From NCBI GenBank assembly GCA_002027195.1, contig MWJO01000022.1, positions 28,105 to 92,104 of the forward strand: DNA of 64,000 nucleotides. Direction: 5' to 3'. Below, one piece after another: positions 8,619-18,642 of this stretch. The notes beneath the pieces are model-generated. The model was not told where the DNA came from and ran no database searches. It saw only the letters and a program-made list of their open reading frames with translations. The translations under genes were made by a program, and so were the position numbers. Positions within the stretch are counted from its first letter, which is position 1. Each line of letters starts with the position of its first letter. The stretch is from Streptomyces sp. GKU 895. Its GTDB lineage: Bacteria; Actinomycetota; Actinomycetes; Streptomycetales; Streptomycetaceae.

Positions 8619-9502
8619 TTGAGCACCGGGGCGTCGACGGCGTCGGACAGCCACTGCTTCTCGATCTTCGCCAGGGTGCCGTCCTTGCGCAGGGCGTCGA
8701 CGGCGCCGGTCACGCAGGACGTGAGCGCGCTGCCCTTGTCGAGGACGAGGCCGAACTGCTCCGGGGTGCCGCCCTGGTTCTCGAACTGGCCGACGATCTT
8801 GGCGTCCGTGACCTCGGCCGCGGTGATGTAGAAGGCGGTCGGCAGGTCGACGACGATCGCGTCCACCTGGCCGTTCTTCAGGGCGGACTTGGCCTGGTCG
8901 TTCTTGGCGTAGGCGGCGGCCTCCCGCGTCGGCTTCACCACGTCCTCGATGTAGTTGAGGCTGGTCGTGCCGACCTGGGCGCCCAGCTTGAGGCCCTTGA
9001 GGTCCGCGATGCTCGTCGCCTTGGCGGCCTTGGAGTCCTTGAGCGCGATGACCGCCTGGCGCACGTCGTAGTAGCCGGAGGAGAAGTCCACGGCCTTCTT
9101 GCGCTCGGCGCTGATCGACACCTGGTTGATGTCGAAGTCGAACGTCTTCTCGCCGGGCGCGAACGCCTTGTTGAAGGGGACGCTCTGCCAGACGACGGCG
9201 CTCTTGTCGTAGCCGAGGCGCTCCGCCACGGCGTAGGCCACCGCGGACTCGAACCCCTTGCCGTTGGCCGGCTTGTCGTCCTTGAACCAGGGCTCGTACG
9301 CCGGCTCGTCGGTGGCGATCGTCAGCTTGCCGGAGGTCTTGGTGGCGAGCTTGCCCTTGGCGCACGTGGCGCCCGTCGTCGACCCCGACGGCTTGGCGGC
9401 GGCGTCGTCCTCGGGCTGCGGAGCACAGCCGACGGCGGTGGCGAGGAGGGCTATCGTTGCGGCGGCTACGGCGCGGCGCAGGGCGCGAGGGGCGAGGTGC
9501 AT
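8615..9502 (-). CDS. amino-acid ABC transporter substrate-binding lipoprotein
   Basis: A 295-residue SBP family 3 protein. The N-terminus 'MHLAPRALRRAVAAATIALLATAVGCAP' is a lipoprotein signal peptide with the lipidated Cys at about residue 26. The mature part starts with 'KLTIATDEPAYEPWF', the usual first strand and ligand loop. It continues with 'GFESAVAYAVAERLGYD' and 'DFDINQVSISAERKKAVDFSSGYYD', a typical glutamate/glutamine/aspartate-type pattern. It captures ligand outside the membrane for the permease/ATPase encoded immediately downstream. A longer upstream open frame was rejected because the signal peptide fixes the start. Confidence 0.92.
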   Translation of the reverse strand: MHLAPRALRRAVAAATIALLATAVGCAPQPEDDAAAKPSGSTTGATCAKGKLATKTSGKLTIATDEPAYEPWFKDDKPANGKGFESAVAYAVAERLGYDKSAVVWQSVPFNKAFAPGEKTFDFDINQVSISAERKKAVDFSSGYYDVRQAVIALKDSKAAKATSIADLKGLKLGAQVGTTSLNYIEDVVKPTREAAAYAKNDQAKSALKNGQVDAIVVDLPTAFYITAAEVTDAKIVGQFENQGGTPEQFGLVLDKGSALTSCVTGAVDALRKDGTLAKIEKQWLSDAVDAPVLK

Positions 9503-9568
9503 GGCGGGAGATTGACAGCACGTCGACCCGTTTGTCGAGGTCACGTCGGCTTTTGTCCGCATACTGGG

Positions 9569-9578
9569 AACACGTGTT
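9569..9578. promoter_or_regulatory. AACACGTGTT palindrome upstream of the amino-acid importer
   Basis: A perfect 10-bp palindrome lies inside a wider GGGAAC...GTTCCC inverted repeat (9567-9598), about 70 nt upstream of the binding-protein start. The rest of the 295-nt gap holds only the MBL terminator and no recognisable gene. Candidate operator for the importer; regulator unknown. Confidence 0.35.
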
Positions 9579-9766
9579 GCGTTCTCGTGAACGTTCCCTG
9601 TGTGACCGGTTCGCCGGGGCCGCCGGTCGAGGGCGGGGATCGGAAGACCGGCGGCCCGTACCGCGCAGGAGCCGTCATCCTGTGCGGGGCTGCTACCAGT
9701 TGACCCCGCAACAACGTGGGCCGGGAGCGTGCGGATGACACCGGGCGCGTGCGAAGGGTTCACACG

Positions 9767-9792
9767 GGGCGCGCGAGAGTAGTCGCGCGCCC
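9767..9792 (-). terminator. hairpin terminator of the MBL hydrolase gene
   Basis: Perfect 10-bp GGGCGCGCGA/TCGCGCGCCC stem with a 6-nt loop, immediately after the stop codon of the leftward gene ending at 9798. Confidence 0.6.
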
Positions 9793-9797
9793 GTTGC

Positions 9798-10454
9798 TCA
9801 CCACCCGCGCGCGTGCCACTCCGGCAGATGCGGTCGCTCCGCGCCCAGCGTCGTGTCGTTGCCGTGTCCCGGGTAGACCCAGGTCTCGTCCGGGAGGACG
9901 CCGAAGATCTTCGTCTCCACGTCGTGGATGAGGCTGGCGAACGCCTCAGGGTCCTTGCGGGTGTTGCCCACACCGCCGGGGAACAGGCAGTCACCGGTGA
10001 AGACATGCGGGTGGCCGTGCGGGTCGTCGTAGACCAGGGCGATCGAGCCCGGCGTGTGGCCGACCAGGTGGCGGGCGGTGAGCTCGACGTGGCCGACGCG
10101 GATGGTGTCGCCGTCTTCGACGAGGACGTCGGTCGGCACGGGGATGCCCGCCGCGTCGTCCCGGCCGGCGTACGTGCGCGCGCCCGTCGCCTCGACGACC
10201 CGGGCGAGCGCCTGCCAGTGGTCGCCGTGCTGGTGGGTGGTGACGACGGAGGTGATGCCGTCGTCACCGATCATCCCGAGCAGGGTGTCCGCGTCGTTGG
10301 CCGCGTCGATCAGCAGCTGCTCGTCCGTGGCCCGGCAGCGCAGCAGATAGGCGTTGTTGTCCATCGGGCCGACCGCGATCTTGGTGATCATCAGGTCCTT
10401 GAGCTCATGCACGTCCGCCGGGCCACCGACGGTCACCTGTCCGCTGTACGTCAT
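9798..10454 (-). CDS. metallo-beta-lactamase-fold hydrolase (glyoxalase II-like)
   Basis: A 218-residue cytosolic hydrolase. The metal motif is 'THQHGDHW' (HxHxDH), followed by 'LVGHTPGSIALVYDD' (third His), 'FTGDCLFPGGVGNT' (bridging Asp) and 'VYPGHGNDTTLG' (last His), which completes a binuclear site of glyoxalase II type. Such proteins hydrolyse thioesters; in mycothiol-producing actinobacteria the substrate may be an S-acyl mycothiol conjugate. The next gene, also leftward, is a mycothiol-dependent isomerase-like protein, which makes a thiol-linked detoxification role plausible but unproven. Confidence 0.88.
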   Translation of the reverse strand: MTYSGQVTVGGPADVHELKDLMITKIAVGPMDNNAYLLRCRATDEQLLIDAANDADTLLGMIGDDGITSVVTTHQHGDHWQALARVVEATGARTYAGRDDAAGIPVPTDVLVEDGDTIRVGHVELTARHLVGHTPGSIALVYDDPHGHPHVFTGDCLFPGGVGNTRKDPEAFASLIHDVETKIFGVLPDETWVYPGHGNDTTLGAERPHLPEWHARGW

Positions 10455-10498
10455 GACGGCAGCCTATAGCGGGGAGCGGCCCGGGGACCGTGTACGTC

Positions 10499-11185
10499 CT
10501 ACAGCGGGGGCAGCGCCGGGAGCGGGCCGCCAGACACCGTCAGCCGCGAGCCGTCACGGCGGCCGGCGAGCCAGCCGAGGAGGTCGGCTGCTCCACCCGT
10601 CACCGTCACCTCCGGTGTCTGCGCCTCCCGCCCGGTGCTCCACGCGCGCGTGCCGTCGGTCACACGGGTCGGCGGCACGTCGGGGTGCCCGGCGAAACGG
10701 TCGGCGAGGAACTCGATCTCCCGTTCCGTGAACTCCTCCGGCACGTCTTCCAGCTCGTACCCGATCCCCAGGTCCACGTGGTGCAGCTCCACCTCCACCC
10801 ACCGCCGGAACGGCACCCGCGACGCCGAGTCGGTCACGCCGTTGCGCAGCTCGACGGTGCGGGACCAGTCGCCCGGCACGGCTCCCGCCTCCTGGAAGCG
10901 GGCCGCGCTGTCGCGGACGTCCGCGAGCTGGACGTCGAGGGGACGCGGGGCGTCGCGCTCGATGTCGGCGTCCCGGGCGTCGCCGGAGGCGTACATGGGC
11001 AGGCCCCGCAGAACATTCACGAGGGCGTCCGCGTTGCGGGCGAGGTGGGCGAGGATGTGACCCCGGCTCCAGCCGGGAAGCCGTGACGGCTCGGCCACCG
11101 ACGCGTTGTCCAGCTTGGCGACTGCGGTGAGCAGCCGATCCGTAGCGTCACGTACAGACGCCAGGTCATGCGCGTGATCAATCAT
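10499..11185 (-). CDS. maleylpyruvate isomerase family / DinB-like mycothiol-dependent protein
   Basis: A 228-residue protein with the mycothiol-dependent maleylpyruvate isomerase N-terminal pattern: 'LASVRDATDRLLTAVAKLD', then 'PSRLPGWSRGHILAHLARNADALVNVL', in which LPGWSRGHxxxH carries the first metal His. The distal metal ligands are in 'RRWVEVELHHVDLGIGY' (E and H). A C-terminal SCP2-like small domain (about 165-228) ends 'RLTVSGG'. Family members use mycothiol to isomerise or transfer groups. It is 44 nt upstream of the MBL hydrolase on the same strand, so co-transcription is likely. The substrate is unknown. Confidence 0.82.
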   Translation of the reverse strand: MIDHAHDLASVRDATDRLLTAVAKLDNASVAEPSRLPGWSRGHILAHLARNADALVNVLRGLPMYASGDARDADIERDAPRPLDVQLADVRDSAARFQEAGAVPGDWSRTVELRNGVTDSASRVPFRRWVEVELHHVDLGIGYELEDVPEEFTEREIEFLADRFAGHPDVPPTRVTDGTRAWSTGREAQTPEVTVTGGAADLLGWLAGRRDGSRLTVSGGPLPALPPL

Positions 11186-11330
11186 GGTGCTGACCCTAGA
11201 CCCGCCACACCTTTGGGTGAAGGTGGTGAAGCTGTGCCGTAAATCGAATGCGCGTGCTATATGGTCGGTCGTGGCGTCGGGCATGCTGGATGGTCCGGGA
11301 TTGTTCTCCCATTCGGGAATCCGACCGGCG

Positions 11331-11353
11331 TTGTCAGTGGCTCCCCCTAGTGT
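11331..11353 (+). promoter_or_regulatory. RecA-independent DNA-damage promoter (PafBC type) of uvrA
   Basis: TTGTCAGTG (11331-11339), 8 nt, then TAGTGT (11348-11353). This is an exact match to TTGTCRGTG-N8-TAnnnT, the RecA-independent damage promoter defined in mycobacteria and dependent on PafBC there. Predicted start is near 11360, giving a leader of about 50 nt before the uvrA GTG. Confidence 0.75.
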
Positions 11354-11409
11354 GAGAAGACACGGGGGCCTCGCCCCTGTCACTTCTCTCAAGAAAGGTG
11401 CGGACCGGC

Positions 11410-14463
<3,054 letters not shown>

Positions 14464-14483
14464 CGGGGCAGAACACCGGACAA

Positions 14484-14516
14484 CCGGGAGGCGGCTGCGC
14501 GACAGCCGCCTCCCGG
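14484..14516 (+). terminator. strong terminator after uvrA
   Basis: Perfect 14-bp stem CCGGGAGGCGGCTG/CAGCCGCCTCCCGG with a 5-nt loop, starting 20 nt after the uvrA stop. It also lies beyond the 3' end of the convergent kinase gene and may act in both directions. Confidence 0.8.
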
Positions 14517-14551
14517 CGCCGTTTCAGGCTCCGGCCTTCGGGCCCCGCCCG

Positions 14552-15463
14552 CTAGATCCCCGCCACCTCGTCGGCGTACGGCGGCTCCGCCCCGGCCCGT
14601 GAGCAGGTGACCGCCGCCGCGCGTGCCGCGAACCGCAGCAGTCGCGTCCAGTCGTCCCGGCGCAGTGCCTCGACCCCCTGCGCGGAGAGGGCGTCGAGGG
14701 CGGAAAGCCCGTGCAGCAGGGCCGCGTTCACGGTGTCGCCCGCGCCGATCGTGTCGACGACGTCGACCTCCTCACCCGGCACCGCGTGCACGCCCCCGTC
14801 CCGGGTGAACGCGGTCAGCCCGTCACCGCCCTGCGTGATGACCACGGCCGAGGGCCCCGAGGCCAGCCACTCGCGCGGGGTGCCGCCCAGCCACAGCGCG
14901 TCCTCCTCGGAGAGCTTCAGCAGTGACACCGACGGCAGCCAGCTCTTGAACCGGGCCCGGTAGGCATCCGAGTCCGGGATCAGCCCGGCGCGGATGTTGG
15001 GGTCGAGCGCGGTGAACACGCCCTGCGCGGCCGCCGCCCGCATCAGCTCCTCGTAGGCGCTCGCCCCCGGCTCCAGCACCAGCGAACAGGTGCCGAAGGA
15101 CACCGCCCGCGTACCGGCGGGGAGTTGAGAGGGGGCCGTGAACAGGCGGTCAGCGGTGCCGTCGACGTAGAAGGAGTAGGCGGCCGAGCCGTGCGCGTCG
15201 ATCGTGGCCACGGCCAGGGTGGTCGGTTCCGGGCCGCGCTGGACGGCCGACACGTCCACCGACGCCCGCCGCAGCCCGTCCAGCAGCGCCTCGCCGAACG
15301 CGTCGGACGACGTACGGGAGCAGAAGGCGGTGGGGGAGCCGAGGCGGCCGAGGGCGACGGCGGTGTTGTACGGGCCGCCGCCGAGCGCCGGCGTGAGCCC
15401 CGCCAGGGCGCCCGTGCCCTGCGGCACCAGATCGATGAGGGCCTCACCGGCGACGACGATCAC
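14552..15463 (-). CDS. PfkB-family sugar kinase (fructokinase-like)
   Basis: A 303-residue ribokinase/PfkB-family kinase. The N-terminus 'IVVAGEALIDLVPQG' and 'LGGGPYNTAVALGRLG' (first PfkB signature, GGxxxN) bind the sugar. 'VDVVDTIGAGDTVNAALLHGL' is the second signature, with the anion hole GAGD and catalytic Asp. Fructose is the most common substrate for this subgroup, but the sugar cannot be fixed from sequence. The ATG overlaps the stop of the upstream LacI gene (ATGA), so kinase and regulator form one transcript, and the LacI protein probably responds to the same sugar. Confidence 0.88.
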   Translation of the reverse strand: MIVVAGEALIDLVPQGTGALAGLTPALGGGPYNTAVALGRLGSPTAFCSRTSSDAFGEALLDGLRRASVDVSAVQRGPEPTTLAVATIDAHGSAAYSFYVDGTADRLFTAPSQLPAGTRAVSFGTCSLVLEPGASAYEELMRAAAAQGVFTALDPNIRAGLIPDSDAYRARFKSWLPSVSLLKLSEEDALWLGGTPREWLASGPSAVVITQGGDGLTAFTRDGGVHAVPGEEVDVVDTIGAGDTVNAALLHGLSALDALSAQGVEALRRDDWTRLLRFAARAAAVTCSRAGAEPPYADEVAGI

Positions 15464-16578
15464 GAATCGGGTCCTTTCTCGGGCTTCTCGAACATCTCGA
15501 ACTGCGCGGACACCTCGAACAGCTCGGACTTCTCCAACTGCGTGGACTGCTCGAACTGCTCGGACTTCTCAGGGGTTTCGGCGCAGCCGCACGAGCTGCG
15601 GTGGACGAACGTGCACGGCAGACGCACGGTGTCGGCCGGTCGGTCCGGGGCGGCGAGCCGCGCCAGGAGCACCCGGACCGCCTCGGCGCCCAGCTCCTTG
15701 CTGGGCTGGGCGATCGCGGTGAGCCGGGGCGAGAAGAGGTCGGCCCAGGCGAAGTCGTCGAAGCAGCACAGCGCGAGGTCGCCGGGCACGGACAGGCCGC
15801 GGTCGCGCAGGGTGCGCAGGGCGCCGATGGTCATCGCGTTGTTGGCCGTGACGAGGGCCGTGGGCGGATCGGCGAGGGCCAGCAGCGCGGCGGTAGCCCG
15901 CTCGGCACCGGCCGACGCGGAGTCGCCGTACGCGACGAGCTGTTCGTCGTACGGCAGTCCGGCGGCCGTGAGGCCGGACCGGTACCCGGCGAGCCGCTCG
16001 CCGCTGGTGCTCAGCCCCGGCAGGCCCGCGACCAGGCCGATCCGCCGGTGGCCGAGTCCGGCGAGGTGGGTGACGAGCCGGCTCGTCGGCCCGGCGTTCT
16101 CGGCGCAGACCTGGTCGAAGTGCGGCGGGCCCTCGACCACCCGGTCCAGGAGCACGGTCGGCACCCGGTGGCGGTCGAGGTAGGCGAGCAGCTCGCCGGG
16201 CTCCGCGGAGGGCGCGACGATCAGGCCGTCCACGCGCCGCTCGTGCAGCAGCTGGACGACCTTGCGCTCATGGGCGGGGTCGTCGTGCGGGTCGGCGATG
16301 AGGAGGCTGTAACCGTGCCGCAGGGTCTCGGCCTCGACGCCCTGGAGGATCTCCGTGAAGTACGGGTTGCTGATCGCCGACACCGCGAGGCCGATGGACC
16401 GGGTGCGGGACGTCACCAGGGAACGGGCGAGGGTGTTGGGCGTGTAGCCGAGCTCGTCCATGGCGTCCAGGACGGCCTGGCGGGTGTGGGGGAGGACCGG
16501 CCGGGTGCCGTTGAGCACGTGCGAGACGGTCGCCACGGAGACGCCCGCGCTGCGTGCCACGTCGGCCATGGTCGGCAT
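15460..16578 (-). CDS. LacI-family transcriptional regulator with a Glu/Phe/Ser-rich repeat tail
   Basis: A 372-residue LacI/GalR repressor. The N-terminal HTH 'TMADVARSAGVSVATVSHVLNG' with the hinge 'LGYTPNTLARSL' is followed by a periplasmic-binding-protein-like domain ('IGLAVSAISNPYFTEILQGVE' to 'RRIGLVAGLPG' and 'LALCCFDDFAWADLF'). The usual domain ends near residue 335. After 'HRSSCGC' an extra tail of about 40 residues is built from short repeats around E-K-S-E-x-F-E, matching a repeated DNA pattern. The gene overlaps the sugar kinase by 4 nt. An 18-bp palindrome about 110 nt upstream is the likely auto-operator. Confidence 0.92.
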   Translation of the reverse strand: MPTMADVARSAGVSVATVSHVLNGTRPVLPHTRQAVLDAMDELGYTPNTLARSLVTSRTRSIGLAVSAISNPYFTEILQGVEAETLRHGYSLLIADPHDDPAHERKVVQLLHERRVDGLIVAPSAEPGELLAYLDRHRVPTVLLDRVVEGPPHFDQVCAENAGPTSRLVTHLAGLGHRRIGLVAGLPGLSTSGERLAGYRSGLTAAGLPYDEQLVAYGDSASAGAERATAALLALADPPTALVTANNAMTIGALRTLRDRGLSVPGDLALCCFDDFAWADLFSPRLTAIAQPSKELGAEAVRVLLARLAAPDRPADTVRLPCTFVHRSSCGCAETPEKSEQFEQSTQLEKSELFEVSAQFEMFEKPEKGPDS

Positions 16579-16686
16579 GACGTCCCCCTGTTCTCCGCCG
16601 GCGGGACCCGCGCCGGCGAGATCCGCGCCGGCACCTTCCGGCAACACCTTCAGGCCGGGAACGTATCCCATCCGAAGCCGCGCGTA

Positions 16687-16704
16687 AACGCTTGCGCAAG
16701 CGTT
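16687..16704. promoter_or_regulatory. LacI-type operator palindrome
   Basis: AACGCTTGCGCAAGCGTT is a perfect 18-bp palindrome with the central CG step typical of LacI/GalR operators. It lies between the LacI gene and the upstream HTH gene. An outer CGCGTA/TACGCG pair extends the symmetry with a 1-nt offset. Confidence 0.75.
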
Positions 16705-16736
16705 ACGCGCAGTACCGGACGTCCAACGGGCGCGCC

Positions 16737-17696
16737 CTACTCCCAGTCCCAGCCGATCCCCACGATCCCGCTGCGCACCCGTGGCTCGACGATGTGGACC
16801 GAGCGGTGCAGGCCGGTGAGGGCCAGTTCCTGGCGTCCGCTGCGCGGAGCCGCCGGCGAGTGCTGGGTGAAGCGGTGGCAGCGGGTCGGCAGCGCGTTCT
16901 CGTCGAACCGCACCTGGAGCGCGTACTGGCCGCCGGCCGGCCCGAAGCCGCGGACGTACTCGCGGGAGACGCCGGCGGTGCCGTCCTCGACGGCGTAGCG
17001 GAACAGGAACGTCTCGCCGGCCCGGAGCCGGGTGTCGAAGAGCAGTTCGGCGACGAGCACCCCGGTGTCGTGGTGCAGCCGGACGCGTCCCGTGCGGCAG
17101 TTCTCCAGGGCGTGCACCTGCATCCGCGCCGGCGCGCATCCCGGGTCGCCGTGGTGGACGGCGACGAAGCGGTCGACGCCGTCCTTGTGGGCGCGCACGA
17201 TGTGGTGCGACTCGCGCCCGAGGAGTTCGCGGCGCCCGCCTATCCGTACCCGCTCGTGGTGGCCGAGGGTGTGCAGGCCGCCGTCCATGGGCGAGCCCAG
17301 CTCGGCGAGCAGCCGGTGCAGCACGCCCGAGGCCTCGACGAGTGAGCGGTAGGAGCGGGCGGCGGGGCGCTGGCCGGCCGCGGTGTCGTCGCTCTCGGCG
17401 AGCAGCCTGATCAGCGACTCCTCGGGCAGCTGGAGGATCTCCTCCAGAGCGCGGACGGCGCGCAGCGACTCGGGGCGCTGGGGACGCCGGGCGCCCTGCT
17501 GCCAGTAACTCAGGCTGGTGACGCCGACTTTGACCCCGTGACGTGACAGGTGGTGCTGCACCCGCTGGAGCGGCAGACCGCGGGCGGCGATCGCGGCACG
17601 CAGGGCCACGTGGAAGGGGCCGCCTCGCAGGGCCGATTCCAGTTCCGCGGTGGCGACGACGGCGGCGACGTCCGCGTGCTGAGTGGCGTGCGGCAT
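16737..17696 (-). CDS. conserved protein with N-terminal helix-turn-helix-like domain
   Basis: A 319-residue soluble protein of unknown function. Residues about 28-95 ('FHVALRAAIAARGLPLQRVQHHLSRHGVKVGVTSLSYWQQGARRPQRPESLRAVRALEEIL', broken here only for description) look like an XRE-type HTH followed by a helix. The remaining 200 residues are beta-rich, with His/Arg-rich stretches ('HTLGHHERVRIGGRRELLGRESHHIVRAHKDGVDRF') and a C-terminal 'SVHIVEPRVRSGIVGIGWDWE'. A DNA-binding sensor role is possible but unproven. It stands upstream of the LacI operator on the same strand. No enzymatic motif is seen. Confidence 0.6.
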   Translation of the reverse strand: MPHATQHADVAAVVATAELESALRGGPFHVALRAAIAARGLPLQRVQHHLSRHGVKVGVTSLSYWQQGARRPQRPESLRAVRALEEILQLPEESLIRLLAESDDTAAGQRPAARSYRSLVEASGVLHRLLAELGSPMDGGLHTLGHHERVRIGGRRELLGRESHHIVRAHKDGVDRFVAVHHGDPGCAPARMQVHALENCRTGRVRLHHDTGVLVAELLFDTRLRAGETFLFRYAVEDGTAGVSREYVRGFGPAGGQYALQVRFDENALPTRCHRFTQHSPAAPRSGRQELALTGLHRSVHIVEPRVRSGIVGIGWDWE

Positions 17697-17911
17697 GCAG
17701 GGGCCTTTCTGTGGGTGTTCGCAACGGCTGGTCAGACCGTGCGCGGGGATGTCCTCGGGGTCACCCGTCGGCGCGGCGGCGTCTTCGAGTACGTACGCCG
17801 TTGCTTGCGTGCGCCGTCGTTCACGGCCCCGAGTTCCCCCGCATTGAAGCGTGTTGACCTAGTCCCGACAACACCTCCGGCCCAACCGCGGCCGATACGC
17901 TACTGGTCAGG

Positions 17912-18286
17912 TCAAGTCGGCGCGCCGGAACCGCCGTTGTCGAGTACGGCCCTGATCGCCCGGGCGGAGAGCGCCGACTTGTGCAGGAAGCCGCGGGCCG
18001 GGCTGGCGGCGACGAGTTCCTCGAAGTCGTCCAGCGAGTGCGTGGAGATCAGGATGATCACGGCCGTGACGCGGCTGGTCAGGGCGATGGCGAGGTCGAA
18101 GCCGCTCTCGCCGTCGAGGTCGATGTCCACCAGGACGATGTCCGGGGTCAGTTCGGCGGCCCGCGCGAGAGCCTCCGGCCCCGACCTGGCGACGCCGACG
18201 ACGGCGACACCGTCGCGCTCCAGCAGGGCGCGCGCGGCCTCCAGGAACCGGATGCTGTCATCGACGAGAAGACAGCGCATGGACAT
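17912..18286 (-). CDS. receiver-only response regulator
   Basis: A 124-residue CheY-like receiver with no output domain. The acidic pocket is 'LLVDDS', the phospho-acceptor Asp is in 'DIVLVDIDLDG', the switch Ser/Thr is in 'ILISTHS', and the conserved Lys is in 'GFLHKS'. It ends shortly after the last helix with GGSGAPT. MSMRC at 18286 was chosen as start because the receiver begins there; a longer frame adds 45 unrelated residues. It is divergent from the histidine kinase at 18643. Two related palindromes lie 33-85 nt upstream of its start. It may act as a phosphate sink or single-domain output for the neighbouring kinase. Confidence 0.8.
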   Translation of the reverse strand: MSMRCLLVDDSIRFLEAARALLERDGVAVVGVARSGPEALARAAELTPDIVLVDIDLDGESGFDLAIALTSRVTAVIILISTHSLDDFEELVAASPARGFLHKSALSARAIRAVLDNGGSGAPT

Positions 18287-18318
18287 GCTCACAGGGTGCC
18301 AACGGGTCGGTGGCCGCG

Positions 18319-18338
18319 CTTTCCGGCTAGCCGGAAAG
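18319..18338. promoter_or_regulatory. 20-bp palindromic operator, site 1 of the two-component locus
   Basis: CTTTCCGGCTAGCCGGAAAG is a perfect 20-bp palindrome 33 nt upstream of the receiver-only gene, in the promoter region between it and the divergent kinase. Related sites occur at 18354-18371 and 21795-21812. Confidence 0.75.
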
Positions 18339-18353
18339 AGTGGGCGCACGTCA

Positions 18354-18371
18354 CTACCAGCCAGCTGGAAT
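18354..18371. promoter_or_regulatory. related operator, site 2
   Basis: CTACCAGCCAGCTGGAAT matches site 1 at 12 of 18 positions with the same dyad centre. The centres are 34 bp apart, about three helical turns. Confidence 0.5.
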
Positions 18372-18492
18372 GTGCCGAAGTCCGTTGCCGGACAGGGCGG
18401 TTCACGCTCACCCACAGCCATGGCGCATCACGCGCGGTAGCATGTGGGCTGCCCTGGAATGGCCGTGGAATCCGGTCGGATGGGGGTGTGCG

Positions 18493-18633
18493 ATGAGAAC
18501 GTCGGTCGGGAACGACGCAGCGGTCGCCATCGGCCGCCGGGACGGTCCGGGCATCGAACACCGCGGCCGGGACCATTCGGGCGCCGGGCACCTGGGCCGG
18601 GGCTGTCCGGGCGCCGGGCACCGGGGACACTGA
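18493..18633 (+). CDS. possible 46-aa His/Gly/Arg-rich small ORF
   Basis: ATG 18493 follows a G-rich sequence (ggggg, about 6 nt spacing) and reads 46 codons ending in a His-Gly-Arg repeat region (HRGRDHSGAGHLGRG...). It stops 9 nt before the kinase GTG, as an upstream coupled ORF would. The composition could equally be chance in GC-rich DNA. The rest of the 356-nt gap between 18287 and 18642 holds the two operators and no other gene. Confidence 0.2.
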   Translation: MRTSVGNDAAVAIGRRDGPGIEHRGRDHSGAGHLGRGCPGAGHRGH

Positions 18634-18642
18634 GGACCGGCC

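Noticed and set aside
9503..10267. An N-terminal extension of the amino-acid-binding lipoprotein
   Set aside because: The lipoprotein signal peptide at 9502 fixes the true start. The extension is antisense to the MBL gene.
11225..11260. A possible LexA box before uvrA (TCGAATGCGCGTGCTA)
   Set aside because: Only one half-site resembles CGAAC, and the second half does not match GTTCG. The PafBC-type promoter explains the region better.
18493..18633. The small His/Gly/Arg ORF as a confirmed peptide gene
   Set aside because: It has a start and G-rich upstream sequence but no recognisable family and low-complexity composition. It is listed only at low confidence.
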